Assembly (NCBI GenBank): GCA_030430075.1 | Contig: JAUIGN010000009.1 | Coordinates: 1 to 64,000 of the forward strand | DNA: 64,000 nucleotides | DNA from: a bacterium | GTDB taxonomy: Bacteria; Planctomycetota; Planctomycetia; Pirellulales; Pirellulaceae | Direction: 5' to 3' | Part shown: positions 16,571-24,629 of the stretch, piece after piece | Numbering within the stretch: the stretch's first letter is position 1 | Layout of the letters: each line of letters begins with the position of its first letter | Notes under the pieces: generated by a model | What the model saw: the letters and a program-made list of their open reading frames with translations, nothing else | What the model was told of the DNA's origin: nothing | Database searches by the model: none | Made by a program: the position numbers and the translations under genes

Positions 16571-18079
16571 TCAGTGGGGCAGAGAAAGTCCAGGGGCCGC
16601 GGTTGGTCCGCTGTGCACTGCGGCCCGGCCAACGACGATCCCCGACGTCCCAAGCGGCGCCAGGCGGGTTACCAAGTGCAGCAGCGCGCAAAACGAAACC
16701 AGGTAGTAGTAGTTGCAGAACGCCAGTTTGCCCAACAGAAAAAAGGTGCCCAAGACCAGCGTGATGGCAAACGTGAGCCGCGCCAGACTGGCGTGCGACC
16801 GGATCAGCCAGATCGTGACGCCGCCGATGATCAGCAGAACGGTGGTTCCCAGGTAACGGTCCGGGATCCGGACGCCCCACCGGTTATGAATCTCTGCCGG
16901 GATCGACAAGGCATCGGATCGCAGACCGACCTCGAGGTACGGCTGCAACGTGCTCTCGTAGAACGCGCCGGCGTCCAAGATCAGAAACGGGCCGAAGATT
17001 GCCGCGGTCGCCGCGGCTCCGGCGAGGACCACGGCGCGGAGATCGACGTTTTCACGCCCCCGCCACCGTTGCGCCGCCAGGACGGTCATCACGAGCAATG
17101 CGATGACGGCTCCGTACTGCTTGATCCCGACCAGATACGCCAGGGCGACACCGGTCGCCACCCACCAACCCTGGATCACACAGAAGAGCACCACCAGCAC
17201 GCCGGCCATCAAAATCGGATCAATCCAGGACAACTCCAGCACGAACAGCGAGACGGGGTGCAACAACCACAGCAGGCAGAGCAGCCGCGCCGTCTTCCTG
17301 GGCAGGGCCAGGCGGCGCGCGGTGGCCAGCAGGAGGCACACAATGACGACGTCACTGGCGATGGTCGCCGCGCGGACGTCGCCGAACAGGCCGCGAAATG
17401 GGGCGACTGTCAGCAAGTACGCCGGCCAGTAAAAGAAGTGGGGCACGTGGTCGTATTGGCCTTCGTAGATGTCCGGAAAGGACGCCGAGTAGGGATTGTG
17501 GCCCGACAGAAATGCGTCGCTCCCCAGGTTGCCAATCACCCACACATCGATGAACGGTTCGGGAGAGGCAACAAGGGTCAACGCCCGGAGCACAAAGGCG
17601 CCGCAAATGCCTGCCAGCCAGACACCAACCTCGAATTGCCAGGCGAGCCGGATCGAACGGAAGGTCGTCAACCAGAGCAGCGCGGCGGCGGCCATCACGA
17701 AAGCCGAAACCGGGACAAGCCAACCGGCCGCCCCGTTGTCCTGGCGATAAAGCAACTCGGGGTCGAGCCACAGCAGGCAGGAGAAGAAGAGGGTCACCGC
17801 GGCCAGGCGGTTGGTCATCAATCGCTGGTCCTGACGGGCCAACGGTCTCCCGCGGTCCACCATCCCCATCGTGATGTAGCCAAGGAATCCGGCCACCAGA
17901 ACGAACAGCAGCGGTTCGTGAAAATGCCCGTGCGAGAGCTTTAACACGACGCCCAGCAACAGGTAAAACCAGAGCGCCGCAGTCGCCGTACGGCGAGCAC
18001 TGCGGTCCGTGCGCGGCGCCGCATCCCTGGCCGATGGCGTGGCAGGCAAGGGGCGATCGGTTTCGGCAGGCTTCAGCAT
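16571..18079 (-). CDS. Polytopic membrane protein, GT-C/GT87-like glycosyltransferase
   Basis: 502 residues with about eleven TM segments. A periplasmic loop reads GHNPYSASFPDIYEGQYDHVPHFFYWPAYLLTVAPFRGLFG, resembling the PY/Y-P-P region of GT87-type mannosyltransferases. The ATG at 18079 overlaps the stop of the preceding gene by seven bases; the longer frame to 18172 lies inside that gene. Second gene of the three-gene glycosyltransferase operon. Confidence 0.78.
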   Translation of the reverse strand: MLKPAETDRPLPATPSARDAAPRTDRSARRTATAALWFYLLLGVVLKLSHGHFHEPLLFVLVAGFLGYITMGMVDRGRPLARQDQRLMTNRLAAVTLFFSCLLWLDPELLYRQDNGAAGWLVPVSAFVMAAAALLWLTTFRSIRLAWQFEVGVWLAGICGAFVLRALTLVASPEPFIDVWVIGNLGSDAFLSGHNPYSASFPDIYEGQYDHVPHFFYWPAYLLTVAPFRGLFGDVRAATIASDVVIVCLLLATARRLALPRKTARLLCLLWLLHPVSLFVLELSWIDPILMAGVLVVLFCVIQGWWVATGVALAYLVGIKQYGAVIALLVMTVLAAQRWRGRENVDLRAVVLAGAAATAAIFGPFLILDAGAFYESTLQPYLEVGLRSDALSIPAEIHNRWGVRIPDRYLGTTVLLIIGGVTIWLIRSHASLARLTFAITLVLGTFFLLGKLAFCNYYYLVSFCALLHLVTRLAPLGTSGIVVGRAAVHSGPTAAPGLSLPH

Positions 18080-19479
18080 GCTTGCTTCCTTCGCCGCCCC
18101 AGCGCCAACGCCCACCAGAACGCCGCCACCATGGCGAGAAAGAGCGTGTTGCGCAAGGCGAGCAACAGGCAAGGCAGCCAGCTAAGGTCGGGAACCAGGC
18201 AGTACGGATTAGGCGCCCCGGAACCGATGTAGGTCGGGAACCAGAGGTATGGAAAGACCAGAGTCGTCGCGATCGCCACCACAACCTGGGCGGGAATCAG
18301 GAACCAGCTCCAGGCCGGCCTGAGTTGCACAGTCAGCAAGAGGAGGAGCGGCAAGGCAAAGACGAAGTACTGCGTCGAAAGAACCTTCGAGCAGACCAGG
18401 AGCAAGAGGACCGCTAACATGCCGGCCTGGGTCCCCGCCTCCCGGTCACGGTCTCCACACCGGTAGAGCGTAAATGCCAGCAGGACGAGCATCCCCAACA
18501 GCAAGAAGGGCGAAGCCGCGGCAAACCCGGCTGAGAGGGGTGTGACCAGATTGGCCGAGCCGTACGATACCTCGGTCTCGATCGGCAGCCCCACCAACGA
18601 TAACGCCATCAACACGGTGCCGTAGGTCGATTCAATCTCAATTCCCCGCTCCGCATGGTACGTCAGGAAGGACAGGGTGGCGGCCCCTGACGAGAGTGCC
18701 TGTACGATGAATGGGAATGCCGCGAACGCCAGGCAGACGCTCAGCAAGATCCCGCCCGTCATGAACCGCTGACGATTGGCAGGCTCCTGGCGGGCATCGG
18801 CAAACAGGACCAGCGGAATGACGACGATGCCGACCAGTTTGTAGGGAATGCTGAGGCCGAGCGCGATATAGGAGACGACGTTCCAGACCGACAGCGGCCC
18901 AGCCTCCTGCGATCGGACGCGTCCATAGATCCAGATCATCAGCAGGAGCAGCAAGAGCATGTCCAGCCGATCGTAGAGTACGTGCGCCAGCGGCGTGGTG
19001 ACGGCAACATACCCACACGCCATCCATGGTGAGCCGCGTGGATGGAGGCGGTTGCCGATCTTCAGCACCAGAAAAAACGCCAGCACATCCGCCATGATCA
19101 TGGCCCCGCGGTAGAGGGCCACGTAGTGCCGAAACGCTCCGTCCAGCCCGACTTTCGCCACCAGCTCGTCCTCGGTAACCGTCGTCCGCCGCAATTGACG
19201 GGGCGCGGTTACCGCCCAGTAGGCCAGCGGCGGGTACTCGACCGAGAATTCGGAATAAGCGGTCTGCCCCAGGTCAACGCCACGCACTCCGTACGTGAAG
19301 TAGATCGGCAGATCCGTTGCGATTGCCGTTGAATTGAAAAATAACAGCATGTAAATCCGCGAGAGGATAAACGCGGCAACACCGATTCCGAACGTCCAGC
19401 GGGCAACACTTCCGGTCCGGCTCGCACCGTCCACCGCAAGCTCTCTCCCCGCATCGCCCGAAAACGTGTCTGTCGTCAT
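18073..19479 (-). CDS. Polytopic membrane protein, GT-C/GT87-like glycosyltransferase
   Basis: 468 residues with about ten TM segments. The first large loop has TDLPIYFTYGVRGVDLGQTAYSEFSVEYPPLAYW; the YSEFxVEYPPL phrase is characteristic of GT87/DUF2029-type polyprenyl-phosphate-mannose-dependent enzymes. First gene of the operon. Start chosen at ATG 19479 with GGGA just before; a GTG at 19494 would add five residues. No sigma-54 element was found upstream. Confidence 0.78.
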   Translation of the reverse strand: MTTDTFSGDAGRELAVDGASRTGSVARWTFGIGVAAFILSRIYMLLFFNSTAIATDLPIYFTYGVRGVDLGQTAYSEFSVEYPPLAYWAVTAPRQLRRTTVTEDELVAKVGLDGAFRHYVALYRGAMIMADVLAFFLVLKIGNRLHPRGSPWMACGYVAVTTPLAHVLYDRLDMLLLLLLMIWIYGRVRSQEAGPLSVWNVVSYIALGLSIPYKLVGIVVIPLVLFADARQEPANRQRFMTGGILLSVCLAFAAFPFIVQALSSGAATLSFLTYHAERGIEIESTYGTVLMALSLVGLPIETEVSYGSANLVTPLSAGFAAASPFLLLGMLVLLAFTLYRCGDRDREAGTQAGMLAVLLLLVCSKVLSTQYFVFALPLLLLLTVQLRPAWSWFLIPAQVVVAIATTLVFPYLWFPTYIGSGAPNPYCLVPDLSWLPCLLLALRNTLFLAMVAAFWWALALGRRRKQAC

Positions 19480-19860
19480 TTTCCCGTGCGCCACTCACAA
19501 CCATCGGATCTGGTCCTTGCCTATCTGCGACTATAGCTAAGCTGGGATATTTAGATAGATTGCTGAGCATCAGATCCGGCAAACGCGCCGGATTCATCGA
19601 CGTCGCGCGCCGCGCTGTATCGGTTGCGCGGATTACGCGAATGAAAGCGCATGGCACATGATGAGCCTGTCGCACCGCGCCCGACTCCCGCAGTCGCCGC
19701 AAGGGCGCCTCGCCGAGTACGCGTATTAAGCGCGGATTATAAGCGAGTATTAAGGACACGCATGAGGCACCGGACGTATGCAGAGATGCTTCGAGGACGT
19801 ATGAGGACGGACTTGTAAGGACAAGCATCTTCCGCCCGTGCGCCGTAGCGGCGCTCCACA
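19480..19860. other. Intergenic region upstream of the glycosyltransferase operon
   Basis: No supported gene. It presumably carries the operon promoter, but no strong element was recognised. Direct phrases such as GCGxATTA(T)AAG recur near 19730-19755. Confidence 0.4.
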
Positions 19861-19931
19861 TCAGCCGTTGGGCGTTAGCCCCGGTTCCGTCGATAACCGG
19901 GCAAACCGGAAACTAAATCGTTCCGGCTGAT
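19861..19931. repeat. Dispersed imperfect palindrome, copy C
   Basis: Left arm TCAGCCGTTGGGCGTTAGCC, central AACCGG pairs, right arm TCGTTCCGGCTGA. The downstream flank CACCGACTGCGACAACTAAA then CTTGCAATGAATC resembles the flanks of copies A and B. Intergenic. Confidence 0.75.
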
Positions 19932-20207
19932 CAGCGCAATTCACCAAGCGAATTCACCGCCACCGACTGCGACAACTAAACTTGCAATGAATCGTCGTCC
20001 ACTCAAGAAGAATCCGGAGAGCGATCGGCGGTCTCACTTTGCGCGTCGCCGTCGCCGCCAGGCGGGCGTTCCTGGATTCCACCGTCCGGCAACGGTGGCC
20101 ATGTATACGAAGCGACCGGCACGTCACGGCTCGCCGGCCCGTTGGAACCATCCAATTCGACGAAGCGGCGTTCGGGCCGCCAGCGAAGTGGGGAAATCCA
20201 GCTCGCC

Positions 20208-20483
20208 CTACGACTCGGGCTGAGCGGCCACGGTGGAGACATCAATGCAGCCCGGCGCCGTCCCGGGCGTGTCGTCACCTGGCGTGGTATCGACAAACGT
20301 CCCGACCGATTGGTCGAGGTTTTCGAGGGCCAGAGCGATGTCGCCCAACTCCTGGACGATCTGGTCGCGGAGCGTCGTCAGGCCGACGATCGTGCCGAGT
20401 GCCAGAATGGTGACCAGCAGCAACCAGGACATCGCTGAAATCGCACCAGCCTCATCATGCCATAACGTGTGCAACAGTTTCAT
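20208..20483 (-). CDS. Divergent Flp-like pilin (pilin 5)
   Basis: 91 residues. Leader MKLLHTLWHDEAG, then AISAMSWLLLVTILALGTIVGLTTL and RDQIVQELGDIALALENLDQSVGTF, clearly related to pilins 1-4 in the helix. The C-terminal part is short, with one Cys (GCIDVSTVAAQPES), and the conserved Glu near +5/+6 is replaced by Ser. In type IV pilins loss of this Glu marks the initiating minor pilin, so this may be a tip or minor subunit (inference). It lies 106 bases after pilin 6, probably in the same transcript. ATG at 20483 chosen; MRPASK at 20501 is an alternative. Confidence 0.78.
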   Translation of the reverse strand: MKLLHTLWHDEAGAISAMSWLLLVTILALGTIVGLTTLRDQIVQELGDIALALENLDQSVGTFVDTTPGDDTPGTAPGCIDVSTVAAQPES

Positions 20484-20568
20484 CTTGGAAGCGGGCCTCA
20501 TAAAGGTCGCTCGACGGCAACCCGTCGAATTCTGATGGATGATCTGTGGAAGTTTGGTAAAGAAGGAA

Positions 20569-20583
20569 CTTGGCTGGGCCAAG
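20569..20583 (-). terminator. Possible weak terminator between pilins 6 and 5
   Basis: CTTGGCTGGGCCAAG forms a short hairpin just after the pilin 6 stop, followed on the minus strand by TTCCTTCTTT. Much weaker than the other pilin terminators. Confidence 0.35.
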
Positions 20584-20589
20584 CGGCCG

Positions 20590-20925
20590 TCAGGGGGATT
20601 CGTGCGAGGCGGCGACCGCAATACTGATGCACGCCGACGTGCCGCCCGCTTCGCCTTCGTCGCAGTCGTCGGTGGCATCCGCAAACGAGCTGCCGGGCGC
20701 CGTAAACGTCCCACCGGCGAAGGTGACGGTGATCGTCCCGTACGAATACGATTGGTTCAGCGACCCAATCCCAACGGCGACATCGGCCAACTCTTGCACA
20801 ACCTGATCACGGACCGATGTCAGTCCAACGATCGTGCCGATCACCAGAAGCGTCGCAATGAACAACAGGTCGGTGGTGGCGATTACACCGGTTTCGTCTT
20901 GCCAAAGCTGTCGGATCGTTTTCAT
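20590..20925 (-). CDS. Divergent Flp-like pilin (pilin 6)
   Basis: 111 residues from the ATG at 20925. Leader MKTIRQLWQDETG, helix VIATTDLLFIATLLVIGTIVGLTSV, then RDQVVQELADVAVGIGSLNQSYSYG. Asp replaces Glu at +6. The middle differs from pilins 1-4 (TFAGGTFTAPGSSFADATDDCDEGEAG) with only two Cys, yet the C-terminus returns to ASHESP. A sigma-54 promoter lies about 90 bases upstream. The first ten residues of the longer frame (from 20955) are not needed. Confidence 0.85.
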   Translation of the reverse strand: MKTIRQLWQDETGVIATTDLLFIATLLVIGTIVGLTSVRDQVVQELADVAVGIGSLNQSYSYGTITVTFAGGTFTAPGSSFADATDDCDEGEAGGTSACISIAVAASHESP

Positions 20926-21011
20926 ATGCTCTTCAATGCCACGAAAGGTTTCCACGAGATCAAACGCAACCCCTTCCTGCCGAACGGTGGAAGCGAGTGC
21001 CGCTTGCAGAC

Positions 21012-21028
21012 AAGCACATGGCGTGCCA
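21012..21028 (-). promoter_or_regulatory. Sigma-54 promoter of pilins 6 and 5
   Basis: Minus strand TGGCACG-CCAT-GTGCT: the -24 heptamer is a perfect match and GC follows ten bases after GG. The leader to pilin 6 would be about 78 bases. Confidence 0.85.
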
Positions 21029-21120
21029 GGAGACCAATGGTTCGCCCGCTGCCGAGATCCCGGCAGAATTGGGCACCTGGGAGTTTGAAATCACTGCCCT
21101 GGCGAGGGTCCGTGTATCCA

Positions 21121-21129
21121 TTGGTTAAC
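21121..21129 (+). promoter_or_regulatory. TTGGTTAAC motif upstream of the pilin 6 promoter
   Basis: Lies about 106 bases upstream of the -12 element, the usual distance of an enhancer site for a sigma-54 activator. Next to it, GTCTCCAGGAGAC (21147-21159) is a small palindrome just after the stop of the upstream gene. Confidence 0.5.
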
Positions 21130-21160
21130 GTTGGAAATTCCAGCGCGTCTCCAGGAGACG

Positions 21161-22546
21161 TCATGCACCCGCCGTTTCCGGCACCTCGCCGGCCGCGGGT
21201 TCCTCGGCCGGCTCGGCCCGGTCATCGGTCGGCGCATTACTGTCGGGCTCGGGCTGACCCTCGGGCGCCGGTTCGTCCTCGTGTGCCGATTCGCCGCCGG
21301 TTGCCGGATCCTGATCCGCCTTATCCGATGTGGCGGCGGCCGGCGTCTCGTCACGCAGGGGCAGGAAGCTGGCCGGGAAGTCGCCACGCCACAGGGCAAG
21401 GGCGCGGCCGGCATGCGAGAGGAATGTGTATTGCCGCTTGATTTCGGAATCATCCAAATCGAGGACAGCGCGGGACAGCCATTGGGCGGCTCGAATCACC
21501 ACTTCGCGCGGCGGGTGGACGACGTCGGGGGCAAGGGCCCACCATTCCAGCACGTGCCCCGTCGCCAGGATGCGATTCTGCCCGGTGTTTTCCGTGTCGC
21601 CGACAATCCCGGTTTGGGGCGGCTGGCCCGAGGGCCAGGAGCGAATCCAGTAACCGTCAGGATGCTGCGACGCGATGAACAGTCCCGTGACGGCGGTCAG
21701 ATGATCGATGATCCGCTGGCGCCCTTCCGAGCTCAAGATGGGCGTGTTGTCATCAATTCGCAACAGCATCACCAACGCATGCAAACGGTGGTTACCCATG
21801 CACACGCCTTGGTTCAGCTTTTGCCGCATGATCCGATCGGCGAGCCGATCGAAAGTGATCTCCTGCCCTTCGGTACTGATCCAGCGGTTGACGGGCGGAA
21901 GATACATCGAGAACGCCAGCGTCGACCACTCGTACTCGATCTGGTTCAGGCTGAACTCACGGAGGGCAAACTCCAGCATCTCGCGGACCGTGGTCTGACC
22001 GGTCGGCGTCTGTACTGGATGGTCCAGCGTCGTACCAACCTCCGCCAGACCGGCCAAGGTATGGTCGTAGTGGCTGGCGGTGGCGAGCCCTTCCTGGGTC
22101 CGGACGCCAACGCCGTTCTTGGTGGTGCGCAAGAGCGGTAGAGCCTCTTCGCCCCAGACCTTCTGGAATTGCGAGTGATCCAGCAGCAGGTTCCGCATCT
22201 CTTCGCCGCTGAGGCATTCGGGATCTGCGAACTTGGCCTCGACGCCCCAGAAGCGGAGCGCGTGGTCGACATGATTGATGTTGACCTTCTCCTCGCGTAG
22301 ACGGGGGCGCAGCTTGTAAAGCACGGCGTCAAGCTGTTCGTCGGTGACGACGCGAGGATCATCGTACAACGGCCGGATCGTCGGCGGCGTGTTCTGCATC
22401 GGTGGCAAGCGGCGGGCTTGCTCGAGCTGCTTCGAGCGATAGGCCGTAGCGCCTACGGCGATGGAGACGATCACGGCTTGCATCGCCAGGAAGACTCCCC
22501 AGCGGAAGAACCCTTGGGCTGTTGGTGCTGCTTCTTGTTCGCGCAT
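21161..22546 (-). CDS. Membrane-anchored protein of unknown function in the pilin island
   Basis: 461 residues. One N-terminal TM (FFRWGVFLAMQAVIVSIAVGATAY), then a soluble alpha-rich region: NINHVDHALRFWG, GNHRLHALVMLLRID, HLTAVTGLFIASQHPDGYWIRSWP and TGHVLEWWALAP. The repeated phrase with a QHPDGYW core is reminiscent of alpha/alpha-barrel (terpene-cyclase or prenyltransferase-like) repeats, but I cannot assign a family. The C-terminal 80 residues are acidic and Pro/Glu-rich. It lies between pilin 6 and a GT-C gene, all on the minus strand. No catalytic motif recognised. Confidence 0.75.
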   Translation of the reverse strand: MREQEAAPTAQGFFRWGVFLAMQAVIVSIAVGATAYRSKQLEQARRLPPMQNTPPTIRPLYDDPRVVTDEQLDAVLYKLRPRLREEKVNINHVDHALRFWGVEAKFADPECLSGEEMRNLLLDHSQFQKVWGEEALPLLRTTKNGVGVRTQEGLATASHYDHTLAGLAEVGTTLDHPVQTPTGQTTVREMLEFALREFSLNQIEYEWSTLAFSMYLPPVNRWISTEGQEITFDRLADRIMRQKLNQGVCMGNHRLHALVMLLRIDDNTPILSSEGRQRIIDHLTAVTGLFIASQHPDGYWIRSWPSGQPPQTGIVGDTENTGQNRILATGHVLEWWALAPDVVHPPREVVIRAAQWLSRAVLDLDDSEIKRQYTFLSHAGRALALWRGDFPASFLPLRDETPAAATSDKADQDPATGGESAHEDEPAPEGQPEPDSNAPTDDRAEPAEEPAAGEVPETAGA

Positions 22547-22668
22547 GCGAAGTTCCTGGAAAGCTTGTGTCTGATTAACTTTACGAATGAGTCAAGTTTG
22601 AGCGACCGACGGGAGCGGACGAACATGCCGCGAGCGTCAGCTCGCTACTGGTCCGAGGCCCTGCCTCG

Positions 22669-24303
22669 CTAGAGATCCGTTCGCTTGGCCACAAATCCGT
22701 CGTCATCTTCATAGACGACTTCCCATTCCGCAGAGCGACGGACGCGCCGCGCCAGTTCCGGCTGTAACTCTTTGTGTACGACCAACGTCCCCACCATGTA
22801 ACGGTCCAAGGCCTGTTCCCACCCGGCGTTGCCACGCGCAATCCGCATGTAGTCACGCCAGACCTGGGAGGGCGCCAGATGCACATTGGTGGTCATGAAG
22901 ACGTTGAGGTCCCGCCCCGATTCCCACAACAACCATTCGCCCCACCATTGGGGTGCAAAAATGAGGTCGTCGGTCGGGTTCTCACGTAAGTAATCCGCCA
23001 GTTCCAGCGGGGTGTCGTTGCTGTAGATCTGCTCGCGCTTCCGCGGCTTACCGCCCAGCACGAATTGGCTGATCGGCGAGAAGGCAAAGGCACACCACAG
23101 GATCAGCAGCGTGACCAGGCTCAAGCCGAATTGCGGCTTCGGCGCGGTACCGTCAGCCGGCACCACTTTGGTTGTCGAGGGACGGGAAAATGCTGTCGTC
23201 AGGCGAGCGTAAATGTCGGTCAGGTGGGGAAGCATCACGAACGTGAAGATCGGTGCAAACCAGGCAATCATCCGAATCGTCGGTGCCATTGCAAACCCGA
23301 ATACCAGGAGCAACAGCACATCCGTCGCACGTACCCGCTGGCGGCTGTGACGCATCACGGCGACCAACAAGACGATAACTACGCAGACCTGCAACCCCTC
23401 CAGGTCAATCAAACGCAGCGGGAACCATTCCATCACGTCCCGCAGGTTGGGATTCCCGCCGAATGTGGCAGTCTCGATGAGAAGATCAACGCCGTAAGGG
23501 TTCAACAAGGTTGCGGCCGTCGCCAGTTCTGTGGCAAACACCCACCGTTGAACGCCCCGATCGGCAACCACCGCTTGAAAACTGGTGGTCCGCCAGGCGA
23601 CCTCGATGATTCGCCCGATCGCATGACAGGCCAGGAAAACCAGCCCGACCGCAAACGATCCATGGGCGTTGGCCCAGAAGGCAAAGAGAAGCGGGATGGC
23701 GAACCAGATCCAGACGGGCCACGACCGCACGGCGGGGCCACCCGAAAATGCCCGCGCCCTTGATCGCCAAGGCTCGCAGCGCACCACCATCCACAACAAC
23801 AGCGACAGGCAAAGCATCCCAAATATCTCAGGACGAATGATGGCGTGTCGAGAAAAACCGACGAACAGCGACAGCCCGGCCCCCATCATGGCAATTCCGA
23901 TCCGCTGCCCAAATAGATAGAAAACCCGGGTCTGGACGAGATAGCTACAGAGGACCACCACTGCAAAAATCACGGAGAGTGCCTCGACACCACCTATTTG
24001 GGTTGCCCCGCCAAGGATGACTTGGCTCAACCAACCGGTGTCGACCACTCGAACACCCTCTGCAAGGGGTAGAAACGGGTCCGATTGAGGGATCGCCGCA
24101 TGTTCGAGAATCCACTGCCCGTAGAGCACGTGCCCCCAGATATCAGAGTGAAAGAGAGGAATATAGCTAAGATAAACAAAGAAAATGGCGAAGCAGCCGC
24201 ACATCAAGCACTGCTGCCAACTGAGGGCAAAACGTGCACTGAGTGCCGCCTTGAGTGAGTCGGGTCCGACCGCGTCCGAATGGTCTACGTTGGAAATCGC
24301 CAC
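22669..24303 (-). CDS. Polytopic membrane protein, GT-C-like
   Basis: 544 residues with about ten TM segments and a soluble C-terminal domain of about 130 residues. The first loop contains PLFHSDIWGHVLYGQWIL and DTGWLSQVILGG, an acidic-loop pattern seen in planctomycete GT-C-like proteins. The start is GTG at 24303; the next Met is at residue 34 and would remove conserved-looking sequence. A sigma-54-like element lies about 90 bases upstream, so it may be co-regulated with the pilins. Confidence 0.72.
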   Translation of the reverse strand: MAISNVDHSDAVGPDSLKAALSARFALSWQQCLMCGCFAIFFVYLSYIPLFHSDIWGHVLYGQWILEHAAIPQSDPFLPLAEGVRVVDTGWLSQVILGGATQIGGVEALSVIFAVVVLCSYLVQTRVFYLFGQRIGIAMMGAGLSLFVGFSRHAIIRPEIFGMLCLSLLLWMVVRCEPWRSRARAFSGGPAVRSWPVWIWFAIPLLFAFWANAHGSFAVGLVFLACHAIGRIIEVAWRTTSFQAVVADRGVQRWVFATELATAATLLNPYGVDLLIETATFGGNPNLRDVMEWFPLRLIDLEGLQVCVVIVLLVAVMRHSRQRVRATDVLLLLVFGFAMAPTIRMIAWFAPIFTFVMLPHLTDIYARLTTAFSRPSTTKVVPADGTAPKPQFGLSLVTLLILWCAFAFSPISQFVLGGKPRKREQIYSNDTPLELADYLRENPTDDLIFAPQWWGEWLLWESGRDLNVFMTTNVHLAPSQVWRDYMRIARGNAGWEQALDRYMVGTLVVHKELQPELARRVRRSAEWEVVYEDDDGFVAKRTDL

Positions 24304-24392
24304 TTGAGCATTCCGAGGGGTTGAGATTCGCTTGCCAGGTTCGCCGCTTCCAGGAGACCGTTGGTTCGGTCGCGACGAAGACAGTCAATCAC

Positions 24393-24408
24393 CGCAAAGG
24401 ACGTTCCT
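24393..24408 (-). promoter_or_regulatory. Candidate sigma-54 promoter of the GT-C-like gene
   Basis: Minus strand AGGAACG-TCCT-TTGCG. GG and GC are ten bases apart and the -12 part is perfect, but the -24 part has two mismatches. Confidence 0.5.
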
Positions 24409-24603
24409 TTCTCAACCCTAGCACGCCGTCAATGGGGTTTCGGTCCTCCCGAGAAATAAGAACTGGTGCGCCGTTGCCTGCCCGGGATGCCCGTTTTCTC
24501 CGAATTTTCCCCGCTTTTCGGGCGACGCGCAGCCACCTGCTGCAGACCGCTCGGCGGCTCACCACGGTCCGTGACGGATTTTTCGCTGTAAAGTTTGACA
24601 ACA

Positions 24604-24612
24604 TTGGTTAAC
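24604..24612 (+). promoter_or_regulatory. TTGGTTAAC motif before the activator gene
   Basis: Lies 17 bases before the activator's start codon and just after a TTGACA hexamer (24595-24600). If the activator binds here it could regulate its own gene (inference). Confidence 0.4.
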
Positions 24613-24629
24613 TGAGTAGTGTGGGAGAT

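Noticed and set aside
16364..17944. 526-codon plus-strand frame opposite the GT-C operon
   Set aside because: Charged, Gln/Arg/His-rich translation typical of antisense to membrane protein genes in G+C-rich DNA.
19861..19931. Integron attC site
   Set aside because: GTTGGGCGTTAGCC resembles an attC core end, but no cassette structure, paired core site or integrase is seen.
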